Positions 56,001-63,636 of a stretch of 64,000 bases of DNA are shown piece by piece. The stretch is from a bacterium. GTDB taxonomy: Bacteria > Patescibacteria > Microgenomatia > Levybacterales > UBA12049. The stretch lies in NCBI GenBank assembly GCA_021777565.1, contig JAJYDJ010000001.1, forward strand, positions 1-64,000. Direction: 5' to 3'. Every line of letters starts with the position of its first letter. Position 1 is the first letter of the stretch. The notes under the pieces were generated by a model. That model worked only from the letters and a program-made list of their open reading frames with translations, did not search any database and was not told the DNA's origin. Made by a program: the position numbers and the translations under genes.

Positions 56001-56147
56001 AATGCCTCCCTCGTTTGCAGCTAGGGCGGGAGACCTAGCGCAAACCAGAAAGGCATTGACTTCTCCCGCTATTAACGAAAAAGCGCTTACAAAGCAACAC
56101 GAAATTCGTGCTACCGTGTAAGCGCAGTCCTGCTAATCAGGGTTAGC
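56001..56147 (-). ncRNA. Structured, pseudoknotted leader RNA before the recombinase operon
   Basis: Hairpin A is a 12-pair stem, GTTTGC-A-GCTAGG (56013-56025) with CCTAGCGCAAAC (56034-56045), with an 8-base loop GCGGGAGA (56026-56033). The whole loop is exactly complementary to TCTCCCGC (56062-56069), a pseudoknot. AATGCCT (56001-56007) pairs with AGGCATT (56051-56057) around hairpin A and includes the Shine-Dalgarno of the 52-residue ORF on the minus strand. A further 9-pair stem GCGCTTACA/TGTAAGCGC (56083-56091/56117-56125) and a small one (GCTAA/TTAGC) follow. This suggests translational control or a ligand-binding leader. No known class is recognised. Confidence 0.6.
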
Positions 56148-56217
56148 CTCCTCGAGGTAACTTCTTCACCAATACTGTGTCAACAATTTTTGTACACTGT
56201 CAAGACCTGTTTTGAGC

Positions 56218-56556
56218 CTATTTCTGTGATATCTCAACCATTCCCTTAAACCTCTGTTTGATATATTTCAGCTTCAAACATGTCCTACAACCAATCAATC
56301 CTACTGCCGGATGTCTATACAAAACTCCTTTTCTTTTTCCACACAGAGAACACAAAAACCAAAACCTTTCACCGTGAAATAATGTCTTTGAAGTAGCGAG
56401 CTGTACAGATATTCCTAGAGCTTCAATCTGAGCTTCTACAAGCCTCCTGCGAAGCATTTTGTTTGCTTTTCTTACTAATTCATCAACAGAGATTCTTTGA
56501 CAATTTTCCGCTACGAAGAAGTTTCCTAAATCATATGGAGATAATGAATTACCCAT
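56218..56556 (-). CDS. Zinc-ribbon protein of mobile elements
   Basis: This protein has 112 residues. The C-terminal half has two CXXC knuckles (FLCSLCGKRKGVLYR and GLIGCRTCLKLKY, about 68-95), the pattern of a small family found in integrated elements, often with the gene immediately upstream here. The N-terminal half is helical and polar. It overlaps the preceding gene by 8 bases, so they are translationally coupled. DNA binding is likely but not shown. Confidence 0.6.
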   Translation of the reverse strand: MGNSLSPYDLGNFFVAENCQRISVDELVRKANKMLRRRLVEAQIEALGISVQLATSKTLFHGERFWFLCSLCGKRKGVLYRHPAVGLIGCRTCLKLKYIKQRFKGMVEISQK

Positions 56557-57106
56557 GTTGCTCCTGTATTACTTGGTTTTGACCAACAATAGCTGTTTCT
56601 GTTTTGATATTCACTTGTAGCTGAGGCTGTTTCATTATTTTAAGCGCTTGGAGAGATGAAAGGTATTGTCGTATTGCTCTATCAAGATCTTTACTTAATA
56701 ACCCAAAAAGGATTAGATCCGCATTATTCATATTGCTATCGTAGATGTAACGATTAAGTCTGCGTTCTAGGTCTAGCATGCGGATATAGGAGAGAGTCGC
56801 TAGTTCAACAGTTGCCTTCTCACTTACTGTAGTGCAGTTATACTCTTTTTGCAGGTCTCTTAACATTTGGATACCAAATGTTTTATACGGCTCGGATACG
56901 TTAGTTGCCAGTAGGAAGCCACTCTCAAACTCAGATAAAGAAATTGCCTGAAAGAGATCTCCTTTTGCTGTAATGTCTCTCTTGTCTTGCTTTTTTTCAA
57001 GCTCTTTCTTTGCATTTTTTATAACTGTATTTGGATCACAGGGCAGACTAATCCCAAGTTCTCTCAATACATCTTTAGATTCATTTTGTTTAACAATGCT
57101 ATCCAT
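56549..57106 (-). CDS. Hypothetical helical protein of mobile elements
   Basis: This protein has 185 residues. A low-complexity charged N-terminal region (KNAKKELEKKQDKRD) is followed by a helical core ('ELATLSYIRMLDLERRLNRYI', 'DLDRAIRQYLSSLQALKIMKQP') and a Gln-rich beta tail (VNIKTETAIVGQNQVIQEQ). The arrangement resembles phage small-terminase-like or plasmid accessory proteins that travel with the CXXC protein, but a family name is not secure. TATACC-N6-ATG is seen at its start, a host-like leaderless signal. Confidence 0.55.
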   Translation of the reverse strand: MDSIVKQNESKDVLRELGISLPCDPNTVIKNAKKELEKKQDKRDITAKGDLFQAISLSEFESGFLLATNVSEPYKTFGIQMLRDLQKEYNCTTVSEKATVELATLSYIRMLDLERRLNRYIYDSNMNNADLILFGLLSKDLDRAIRQYLSSLQALKIMKQPQLQVNIKTETAIVGQNQVIQEQHG

Positions 57107-57149
57107 GCTCTAGGTATAGCAAACTTTTTTGTCACAAGGCGCAAGGGAT

Positions 57150-57356
57150 TTATTCAAGGAGATCTTTTGGAGATACTTTTAAGGCTTTTGCTAGCTTTTG
57201 TATTGTTTTCAAGGTTGGATTTCTTTTTCCGGCTTCAATAGCAATTATAGATTTTGGGTCTACCTTTGTAAGTTCTGCTAGCTTTTCTTGCGAAAACTTT
57301 CTCCCTTTACGTAAATTTCGCACATTCTCGCCGAGTTTTTGATAAGTATTTGTCAT
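57150..57356 (-). CDS. XRE-family helix-turn-helix regulator
   Basis: This protein has 68 residues and is a single HTH_3 domain: 'LGENVRNLRKGRKFSQEKLAELTKVDPKSIIAIEAGKRNPTLKTIQKLAKAL'. Small Cro/CI-like repressors of this size usually control the decision between integration and excision. It lies at the divergence point between the leftward recombination genes and the rightward membrane-protein cargo (107-base gap to the latter). Confidence 0.88.
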   Translation of the reverse strand: MTNTYQKLGENVRNLRKGRKFSQEKLAELTKVDPKSIIAIEAGKRNPTLKTIQKLAKALKVSPKDLLE

Positions 57357-57462
57357 GGAATTGACAGGATTATGGAATATATGTCAGAATCTGAACAGGA
57401 AATATATTCCAGTTTTAGCTTTGGTCTCAAACCTAAATCGCAAAATAAATAACTAAAAATCT

Positions 57463-57654
57463 ATGAAAACAATTTTTATTAAGCCATTGAGCATTCTTAT
57501 TGCGCTTACCTGCCTCGTAGTAATCACATATTTTGGCATCATGATTTATAAAGAGCTTACGCCTCCTTCTTATAACGACCAGAAAATGCAATGTTTAGAA
57601 CTGGGGAGTAATTTGCGATATAGACAATGTATGCAAATGATAAATCAAAAATAA
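57463..57654 (+). CDS. Small membrane-anchored Cys-containing protein
   Basis: This protein has 63 residues. One TM helix (about 8-29) is followed by an outer segment with two Cys (KMQCLELGSNLRYRQCMQM). No family is recognised. It is the first of four rightward genes; its stop codon TAA is followed directly by the ATG of the next gene, so the genes are coupled. TAACTA lies 7 bases before the ATG. Confidence 0.5.
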   Translation: MKTIFIKPLSILIALTCLVVITYFGIMIYKELTPPSYNDQKMQCLELGSNLRYRQCMQMINQK

Positions 57655-58113
57655 ATGATTCAAAAAATAGGATTAAAATTTATTGATTCTTTTTGGGTAT
57701 ATTTAATAATTGGCGCAATTGGATTAGCTGGATACTTGTTTTACATAAATCATCAAGATCAACAAAAACAGATTGAGCAGCATAAACAAGAAGTAAAGGC
57801 TAATAAAGAAGATGCACTTGTAAAAGTTGCGAATATAAAATATATAAAAACCCTCATTCCTATTTGTGATAAAAAAGTTAAGGATATTACAGGTATTGAT
57901 TTTTTTCGTTGTGAAAAATTGTCTGATATTAATATCATTCAGGTACTCTACCTTAGCGGTATTTTAGACCTTAAATCCTCTCTCGCAGACCCAAATATTC
58001 CTGAGATTTGTCAAAAAAAGATAGGAGAAATTTCAGCAAGTGATTTTATTGACTGCCTAAATGAACCAACACCTGAACCAGATCAACCATCAAGTAGTCA
58101 ATCAGTGCAATAA
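57655..58113 (+). CDS. Membrane-anchored protein with periplasmic-type coiled coil
   Basis: This protein has 152 residues. One TM helix (about 14-32) is followed by a coiled coil (DQQKQIEQHKQEVKANKED) and a helical domain with four Cys (about 72, 86, 119, 133) that may form disulfides. It ends in a Pro/Glu/Ser-rich tail. No family is recognised. It directly follows the 63-residue gene. Confidence 0.5.
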   Translation: MIQKIGLKFIDSFWVYLIIGAIGLAGYLFYINHQDQQKQIEQHKQEVKANKEDALVKVANIKYIKTLIPICDKKVKDITGIDFFRCEKLSDINIIQVLYLSGILDLKSSLADPNIPEICQKKIGEISASDFIDCLNEPTPEPDQPSSSQSVQ

Positions 58114-58145
58114 AACCTTCTAATAAGATATAATCTTAAATAGAG

Positions 58146-58451
58146 ATGAAAAAAGGTATAGGGATAGTATCCGCAATATTTTTACTGTATGGGATGGGGT
58201 ATGGACACGCTTATTCATACTATGAATTTCTTAGGTGGGCAACTTTTCTCTCTTCATTATTCTTTTCTTGGAGGTTTTATAAATCAAAAACTTTTGTTGG
58301 TATTGCAATATTTCTTACTATTGCCTATTTATTTAATCCTATTTTTCCTGTCTACCTTCAAAAATCAACCTGGGTAACTATTGATTTTATTGCTGCAATA
58401 ATCTTGATTATTGGTGGTTTTTATAAAGCTAAAAACGATGTAGTTATCTAA
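58146..58451 (+). CDS. Four-helix membrane protein (DUF6804-like)
   Basis: This protein has 101 residues. Four hydrophobic helices with 'YEFLRWATFLSSLFF' and 'FNPIFPVYLQKSTWVTIDFIAAIIL' fit the small DUF6804-type family (LRW...FNP..P......W..ID). Function unknown. TATAAT lies 11 bases before the ATG. It ends 1 base before the next gene. Confidence 0.65.
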   Translation: MKKGIGIVSAIFLLYGMGYGHAYSYYEFLRWATFLSSLFFSWRFYKSKTFVGIAIFLTIAYLFNPIFPVYLQKSTWVTIDFIAAIILIIGGFYKAKNDVVI

Positions 58452-58452
58452 A

Positions 58453-59553
58453 ATGATGAAAAATTCAATAAAGATAGTAGCGCAAATATTCTTTTCTCTA
58501 GCAACAACAGCTATTTTTGCAATCAATTTTCTAAGTGGAATTGTCGGTGGTATTTGGCTGTTACTTGCAGGAGGATGGGCATTGATACTTCAAGGAATAA
58601 TTATGGGAATAATTATGCCTTATGTCTTTTCAATAGTAAGCGCACCTACATTTCTCATAGTACCTTTTGCAGAGAAGCTCAAGAATAACAAAATAGCTTT
58701 AGCAATAGTATTGTTTTTTGCCTCCATCTTCAACTACGGACCCCTACTGTTGTGGGTAAATTTTGTCTTTTACAAGTTTGTTTCAAATAATCAATTTCCT
58801 TTCATAGCTCTCATTTTGGCTGGATATGCAACTGTGATGAGTCCTTTGAGTTATATGACAAGCCATGAAAACGAAGGAGGTTTAGGAACGACTTTGGGCT
58901 TACTTTACGCACAGTTGTGTTATTTGTTTTTAGTTCTCGGTTTACTATTTCAATGGAACCCATCCTCTGTATTTTGGTCTGAAATATGGCTAGCGTTACT
59001 TTTCATGTTGTTAAGTGTATTTACTCTTTCCACAGTGAAATTTGAGGAAGACGTTTCAATAGATGAAGATATATTTGCAGATCCACTTGTGGAGGAGGCT
59101 ATCACAATTTGCTTTTCCTATGAAAAAGTTAGTCCAGCATTATTTCAGAGAGCTTTAGGTATCGATTATGAGAAAGCAACAGAAATATTCAAGGAGCTTA
59201 ACAGGAAAAGACTAATAGGAAATATTAGGATTGAAGATCAAGAAGATTTAATGCCAATAGGAAAGGTGAGCAAACGAAAACTTAAAAAGTATGAATACCT
59301 AATAAAAAAGGTAAAAGAATATAAAAAATACCAATATCTAAACAGTTCTCCAAATGATCCCTTCCTTGACCAAGCAAAACAGTATGCATATGAATTTGAA
59401 ACAATTGTCCCAGAGGATATTCAAAGAAAATTTAAGACAGGATATGCACGAGCTGCCAAAATATTAGATCAACTAGAATTAGCTGATATTATTGTAAGCG
59501 TGCCGGGAAAAAGATATAGGAAAGTAAATAAAAATCCTGAAATACCCTATTAA
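58453..59553 (+). CDS. Membrane protein with two FtsK-gamma winged-helix domains and no ATPase
   Basis: This protein has 366 residues. The first about 195 residues hold five to six membrane helices. The C-terminal part has two FtsK-gamma-like winged helices: 'DPLVEEAITICFSYEKVSPALFQRALGIDYEKATEIFKELNRKRLI' (about 213-260) and 'DPFLDQAKQYAYEFETIVPEDIQRKFKTGYARAAKILDQLELADIIV' (about 300-350). In FtsK the gamma domain reads polar DNA sequences and activates XerD; here the motor domain between membrane and gamma part is missing. The protein should tether specific DNA to the membrane or act on FtsK/Xer. It is the last cargo gene of the element. Confidence 0.75.
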   Translation: MMKNSIKIVAQIFFSLATTAIFAINFLSGIVGGIWLLLAGGWALILQGIIMGIIMPYVFSIVSAPTFLIVPFAEKLKNNKIALAIVLFFASIFNYGPLLLWVNFVFYKFVSNNQFPFIALILAGYATVMSPLSYMTSHENEGGLGTTLGLLYAQLCYLFLVLGLLFQWNPSSVFWSEIWLALLFMLLSVFTLSTVKFEEDVSIDEDIFADPLVEEAITICFSYEKVSPALFQRALGIDYEKATEIFKELNRKRLIGNIRIEDQEDLMPIGKVSKRKLKKYEYLIKKVKEYKKYQYLNSSPNDPFLDQAKQYAYEFETIVPEDIQRKFKTGYARAAKILDQLELADIIVSVPGKRYRKVNKNPEIPY

Positions 59554-59772
59554 CCTCTCGTTCTTTAATACAAAATAACTCATTTATGTCTTAATAAAGC
59601 TAAAAAGCGTTAGTTCAATACCGCTTGAGGTATCTTCATTTAATAGTTATGTATATAATACTTGTGCCTGGGGGATTATAATTCCAAACTGCTGAAATAC
59701 TGAAATCATTCTGCTAGAATACAAACTGAGCGTGTTCCAAAAATTAAGGTCAAAGCACACTAGAAAAGTGGG

Positions 59773-60447
59773 TTATGCGGCAATACGGCGAGGTTCTTCA
59801 AATTCGTCTTCAGGCAGGGTTTCCATCTTTTTAGATTCAACTTGTACAAGCTGTCGATAAAGACTTTCTAATTGCTCGCGAGCTTGTCCTGCTGGCAGTG
59901 AGATCATTAATCTTCGTACGTTATTGAGTGTTGCATGAATATCTTCCAGTGAAAGTGTTTCAAGTGCCACTGTGGCTGCAACAATCGTTACTCGTGCTTC
60001 TGCGATAGCATCCTGTACCTGTGCTTCTTGTGCTGGAGCGAGTTCGGAATCCTTCTCGGTAAGACTATCGGTGATTTCCTGGACATTGACAGCCTCACTG
60101 ACGGCAGTACTTGTTCCTTGATATCCTACGACCAAGGCGCCTGCACTATCCAAGTTTACCTGTATATCACCCATAGCCTGTGCACGCTCTTCTCTTGGAA
60201 GAAGTGCCATTGCAGCGATGTTTTGAACTTTGCCTTGGATACGGTCTCTTGTGGCTGCATCTCTCTGTCCAGCCTCACTTGCTGCGTAGGCAGTATCTGA
60301 GAGTCTGTCATTGATTGCTTGGATTCTGATGACTGCTGCTGCGACGACGTAGGCACGATCGTGTGAGAGAGGGGATTCAGGGGTGCGAACTGGCTGGGCT
60401 ATTTCAGCTTTTGCGGTGGCAGTGGTTGTTTCTGTTACTAATGCCAT
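59773..60447 (-). CDS. Helical hypothetical protein
   Basis: This protein has 224 residues, Ala-, Glu- and Gln-rich and predicted mostly helical, without membrane segments or Cys. The N-terminal 25 residues are disordered (TTTATAKAEIAQPVRTPESP) and the C-terminus is acidic then basic (EDEFEEPRRIAA). No family is recognised. GC content and codons return to the core style. The 219-base gap before it (59554-59772) shows no gene; it holds the end of the integrated element and AT-rich DNA. Confidence 0.6.
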   Translation of the reverse strand: MALVTETTTATAKAEIAQPVRTPESPLSHDRAYVVAAAVIRIQAINDRLSDTAYAASEAGQRDAATRDRIQGKVQNIAAMALLPREERAQAMGDIQVNLDSAGALVVGYQGTSTAVSEAVNVQEITDSLTEKDSELAPAQEAQVQDAIAEARVTIVAATVALETLSLEDIHATLNNVRRLMISLPAGQAREQLESLYRQLVQVESKKMETLPEDEFEEPRRIAA

Positions 60448-60566
60448 AGGTTTGGTCTTGTAACTAAGACTTTGCGAGTATACCTAAAAAGAGCACTTTT
60501 GTCAACTTATAGGGTGAAATTCGTGCGTAATGTGACCTATGTCATGATTCTGGGGTAATTTTCACC

Positions 60567-60572
60567 TATAAT
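60567..60572 (+). promoter_or_regulatory. -10 box of the P-type ATPase gene
   Basis: TATAAT lies exactly 6 bases before the ATG at 60579, predicting a leaderless mRNA. No strong -35 box is visible. Confidence 0.5.
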
Positions 60573-60578
60573 GAGCTT

Positions 60579-62357
60579 ATGCACAGGTTTCTTACTGCTT
60601 TTTGGAGGCCGCTGGTAGTACTTCTTCTTATTGTTATATCTCTGCCGCTTCTTTTCCTCTGGAAGATAGGGCCTGTTGCTGATGGACTGCTTATTCTAGG
60701 CATACTTTTGGGGACGTATGACCTCTTTCTGGAGGCTATTGGTCAGATGTGGAGGAGACAATTTGGTATTGACTACATTGCGATCCTTGCGGTGGTTACC
60801 TCGGTTATCACGGGAGAATACTTAGTTGGTGCAATTATTGCATTGATGGCGAGTGGGGGAGTCACCCTTGAGAATTATGCCAGTGCTCAGGCAAAAGGGA
60901 CACTGACCGCTCTTGCCAAACGTCTTCCACAAGAAGTGTTAACGCTGCAGGGTGACGCACACGTGAAGAAATCTATTCATGAAGTAAACATTGGGGATGT
61001 CGTTATCGTTCGACATGGAGAAGTAGTCCCAGTCGATGGAAAACTTGCTGGAACTACCGCAAGTCTTGACGAATCCTCGCTCACCGGAGAATCTTACCCG
61101 GTAGATAAAACAGCAGGAGACATCATTCGCGCAGGAACGGTGAATGTTGGAGAGATGTTTCAATTCGTTGCAACGACCAGTGAAACAAGTTCTGGGTATC
61201 ATCATATTATCGACATGGTGTCACAAGCTCAGGTAGAAAAAGCACCGATGGTCCGTCTTGCGGATCAATACAGTGTCTATTTCACGCTGATCACTTTCGT
61301 TATCGCAGGGATTGCCTATCTCCATGGACATTCTCTCTATGCCGTTTTGTCCGTCTTGGTGGTAGCAACACCATGTCCATTAATTTTGGCTACCCCTATT
61401 GCCCTTTTGGGAGGAGCAAATAAATCTGCAAAATCGCGTGTCATTATTAAAAAACTTGCCAGTATTGAAGTGTTATCTCGGGTCAATGCGCTTGTTTTTG
61501 ATAAAACCGGGACACTTACTCTGGGGCATCCTCGCGTTATTGATTTTACAGTCCATGGCAGGTACGAAAAAGAACGTCTACTCGCGATTTCCAGCTCAAT
61601 TGAACACAATTCTCTGCATCCTCTGGCACATGCTATTGTGCTGTATGCCAATGAACACAAGGTCCCACATTTTATTGTAAAAGACATAAAAGAAGTCGTT
61701 GGCAAAGGCATTTCTGGGGTTATCGCCGGCAAAACATATAGTCTGGTTAAAATAACTGATCATCAATCAGGTGATATGAATATTGGTCTGTATCAAGGAA
61801 GAACTCATGTGGCAACGTTTACTCTTCAAGATGAAGTAAAAGAAGATGCCAGAAGAATTTTACAGAAATTACAAGGAATGGGATTTGTCCTGCATTTGTT
61901 TACCGGGGACAGAAAACAGGTGGCAGAGCAACTGGTATCCCATCTGCGCCTGTCATTGGCGATTCGCAGTGAATGTTCTCCAGAAGATAAACTCAATGGC
62001 ATCAAGCAGTTACAAAAATCTCACGTCGTTGCTATGGTAGGAGATGGAATTAACGACGCACCAGCACTGGCAACCGCAGATGTTGGCATGGTGTATGGTT
62101 CCTATGAACAGACGGCGGCGACAGAAGCCGCAGATATTGTCTTGTTCGGTGTATCTATCCATGCCATTTTGCAGACGATACTTGAGGCAAAACAAACTAT
62201 TCGCATAGCCATGCAGAGTATCCTTTGGGGAATCGGACTGAGTATTATTGCAATGATTTTTGCAGCGTGGGGACTTATTCCACCGGTGTATGGAGCGATT
62301 TTACAGGAACTGATTGATGTGGCAGTAATTTTTAATTCACTTCGCGCTGCACGATAA
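60579..62357 (+). CDS. P1B-type heavy-metal-translocating ATPase
   Basis: This protein has 592 residues. The CPC metal site is in VATPCPLILATP (TM6), the phosphorylated Asp in DKTGTLT (about 308), the P1B-specific HP pair in SLHPLAHA (about 345), TGES in the actuator domain and GDGINDAPAL near 490. There is no N-terminal metal-binding domain, so it is shorter than CopA or ZntA. It exports (or imports) a soft metal ion across the membrane; the metal cannot be fixed from CPC alone. It stands alone without a chaperone or regulator nearby. Confidence 0.95.
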   Translation: MHRFLTAFWRPLVVLLLIVISLPLLFLWKIGPVADGLLILGILLGTYDLFLEAIGQMWRRQFGIDYIAILAVVTSVITGEYLVGAIIALMASGGVTLENYASAQAKGTLTALAKRLPQEVLTLQGDAHVKKSIHEVNIGDVVIVRHGEVVPVDGKLAGTTASLDESSLTGESYPVDKTAGDIIRAGTVNVGEMFQFVATTSETSSGYHHIIDMVSQAQVEKAPMVRLADQYSVYFTLITFVIAGIAYLHGHSLYAVLSVLVVATPCPLILATPIALLGGANKSAKSRVIIKKLASIEVLSRVNALVFDKTGTLTLGHPRVIDFTVHGRYEKERLLAISSSIEHNSLHPLAHAIVLYANEHKVPHFIVKDIKEVVGKGISGVIAGKTYSLVKITDHQSGDMNIGLYQGRTHVATFTLQDEVKEDARRILQKLQGMGFVLHLFTGDRKQVAEQLVSHLRLSLAIRSECSPEDKLNGIKQLQKSHVVAMVGDGINDAPALATADVGMVYGSYEQTAATEAADIVLFGVSIHAILQTILEAKQTIRIAMQSILWGIGLSIIAMIFAAWGLIPPVYGAILQELIDVAVIFNSLRAAR

Positions 62358-62385
62358 ATACTTTACCTACCCCTAATCTTTTCTC

Positions 62386-62391
62386 TACAAT
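62386..62391 (+). promoter_or_regulatory. -10 box of the first MidA-like gene
   Basis: TACAAT-N6-ATG, with TTTACC 18 bases upstream as a possible -35 box. Confidence 0.5.
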
Positions 62392-62397
62392 GGTGTC

Positions 62398-63624
62398 ATG
62401 GGTATGTGGCGATTTTTAGAAAAACAGTGGAGCCAGGCTACACTAGGACTTCTTGCGGGGCGAACGATTGCTTCCTATGAAAGAGATTTTTTTACCTTAA
62501 AAACAGTCTCACTTCCAAAAACACAACTGGCAAAAGATTTGGAGAAACTTTGCAAGGAAAAAGATGGATTTTTAACGCTGGAAGAATTTTATCAAGAAGA
62601 ATTGTATGGCGAGCATGGATATTACGCCACCAAATATCGTAATGTGTTGACCAATACACCACCACGGTGGGCACACAGTATGTTGCACCTGTGTAAACTC
62701 TTTGGGTATCATTTTTTTGCAGAGCTTGGTCCGGGTGATGGAAGACTTGCCATTATGACACTCATTGAGGCAGAGAAAGCCAAGTACGATCTCTCCTGGG
62801 GTGGGGTAGAAATCGCTGCCCCGATGCGTGAGGCGATCACCCAAAACTTTAAAAAGTATGGCTTCACAGCAAAAAAAGAATTTCTTGTGTCACAGGTCAA
62901 AGATATGAAGGTGAAAGACCCGTGTCTTTTTATTTTCCCGTATGGACTTGATAGCATCTCACCTGAGGTTTTTATCAACACGTCAGAACATTTGGATGTG
63001 CCAGATAGTCTGGTTGGAGTGACGATTGAGAAGGGAATACTGACCGAAATTATTCTTTCACCCAAACAGTTAGCGTCTCGTGGGGTCAGTATCAAGAAGG
63101 GGATCTATGATGATGGGAAGATACAGGTAGATCTTTCTTCTTGGAAATTAGTACCAATGCAGCGAGCATACATCGCGCCAAAAGTCTTGCATGCCGTGAA
63201 AGATGTGGTTGAAAAGCTTCCCAGCACCTCACGACTCTGTATCATTGACGAGTTTCGAACAGATAGAGGCAATTATGTTTCAAGTCATTTACTAGCGCCA
63301 CGTAATCTTCTGGCGACAGAACGCGATTGTGTGGATTTGGTGGATGGATATGAACGCATTGGCAAAACTGATTACTATTTTCCATTTTATCTCAAGTCAT
63401 TCTTGGGATTTCTTAAATCTCTGGGGATAGAGGTCGAGTATGTTGACTCGGAGTATTATGCAGCGCAAATTCTCTCAACGGTCAAAGAACTGCCAAAAGA
63501 GACAAAACTTCCCGGGGCATATTCACAAGTAATTATTACTGCTCCCTTGAAAGGGAAAAAGCTTGCTGAGAAGCTGGATTTCCCACTTGACCCGAGCGAT
63601 CTTCGTACCAGGATCAGATCCTGA
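62398..63624 (+). CDS. MidA-like SAM-dependent methyltransferase
   Basis: This protein has 408 residues. A lead-in with 'TLEEFYQEELYGEHGYYATKYRNVLTNTPPRWAHSML' resembles the front of the MidA/NDUFAF7 family, followed by the SAM-binding motif 'FFAELGPGDGRLAIMTL' (about 109-125) and 'GVEIAAPMREAI'. MidA-type enzymes methylate arginine in protein substrates; the bacterial substrate is unknown. The next gene is a tandem paralogue. TACAAT-N6-ATG fixes the start. Confidence 0.75.
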   Translation: MGMWRFLEKQWSQATLGLLAGRTIASYERDFFTLKTVSLPKTQLAKDLEKLCKEKDGFLTLEEFYQEELYGEHGYYATKYRNVLTNTPPRWAHSMLHLCKLFGYHFFAELGPGDGRLAIMTLIEAEKAKYDLSWGGVEIAAPMREAITQNFKKYGFTAKKEFLVSQVKDMKVKDPCLFIFPYGLDSISPEVFINTSEHLDVPDSLVGVTIEKGILTEIILSPKQLASRGVSIKKGIYDDGKIQVDLSSWKLVPMQRAYIAPKVLHAVKDVVEKLPSTSRLCIIDEFRTDRGNYVSSHLLAPRNLLATERDCVDLVDGYERIGKTDYYFPFYLKSFLGFLKSLGIEVEYVDSEYYAAQILSTVKELPKETKLPGAYSQVIITAPLKGKKLAEKLDFPLDPSDLRTRIRS

Positions 63625-63630
63625 TACAAT
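63625..63630 (+). promoter_or_regulatory. -10 box of the second MidA-like gene
   Basis: TACAAT begins right after the stop codon of the preceding gene and lies 6 bases before the ATG at 63637, so even adjacent same-strand genes have separate leaderless promoters. Confidence 0.5.
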
Positions 63631-63636
63631 AGGTGC

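Larger units (their letters stand above)
54137..59560. mobile_element. tRNA-Arg-integrated serine-recombinase element, about 5.4 kb
   Basis: The element contains the recombinase, a 52-residue ORF, a structured leader RNA, two conserved mobile-element hypothetical genes, an XRE regulator and, in divergent orientation, four membrane-protein genes ending with an FtsK-gamma protein. The heptamer CCTCTCG occurs in the tRNA-Arg T-arm/acceptor junction (54130-54136) and again right after the last cargo stop (59554-59560), a possible core repeat. A 7-base match can be chance, so the right end is tentative. Confidence 0.55.

Noticed and set aside
55843..56121. 92-residue plus-strand open frame
   Set aside because: It is antisense to the 52-residue ORF with a good ribosome-binding site and to the structured RNA; its composition is not protein-like.
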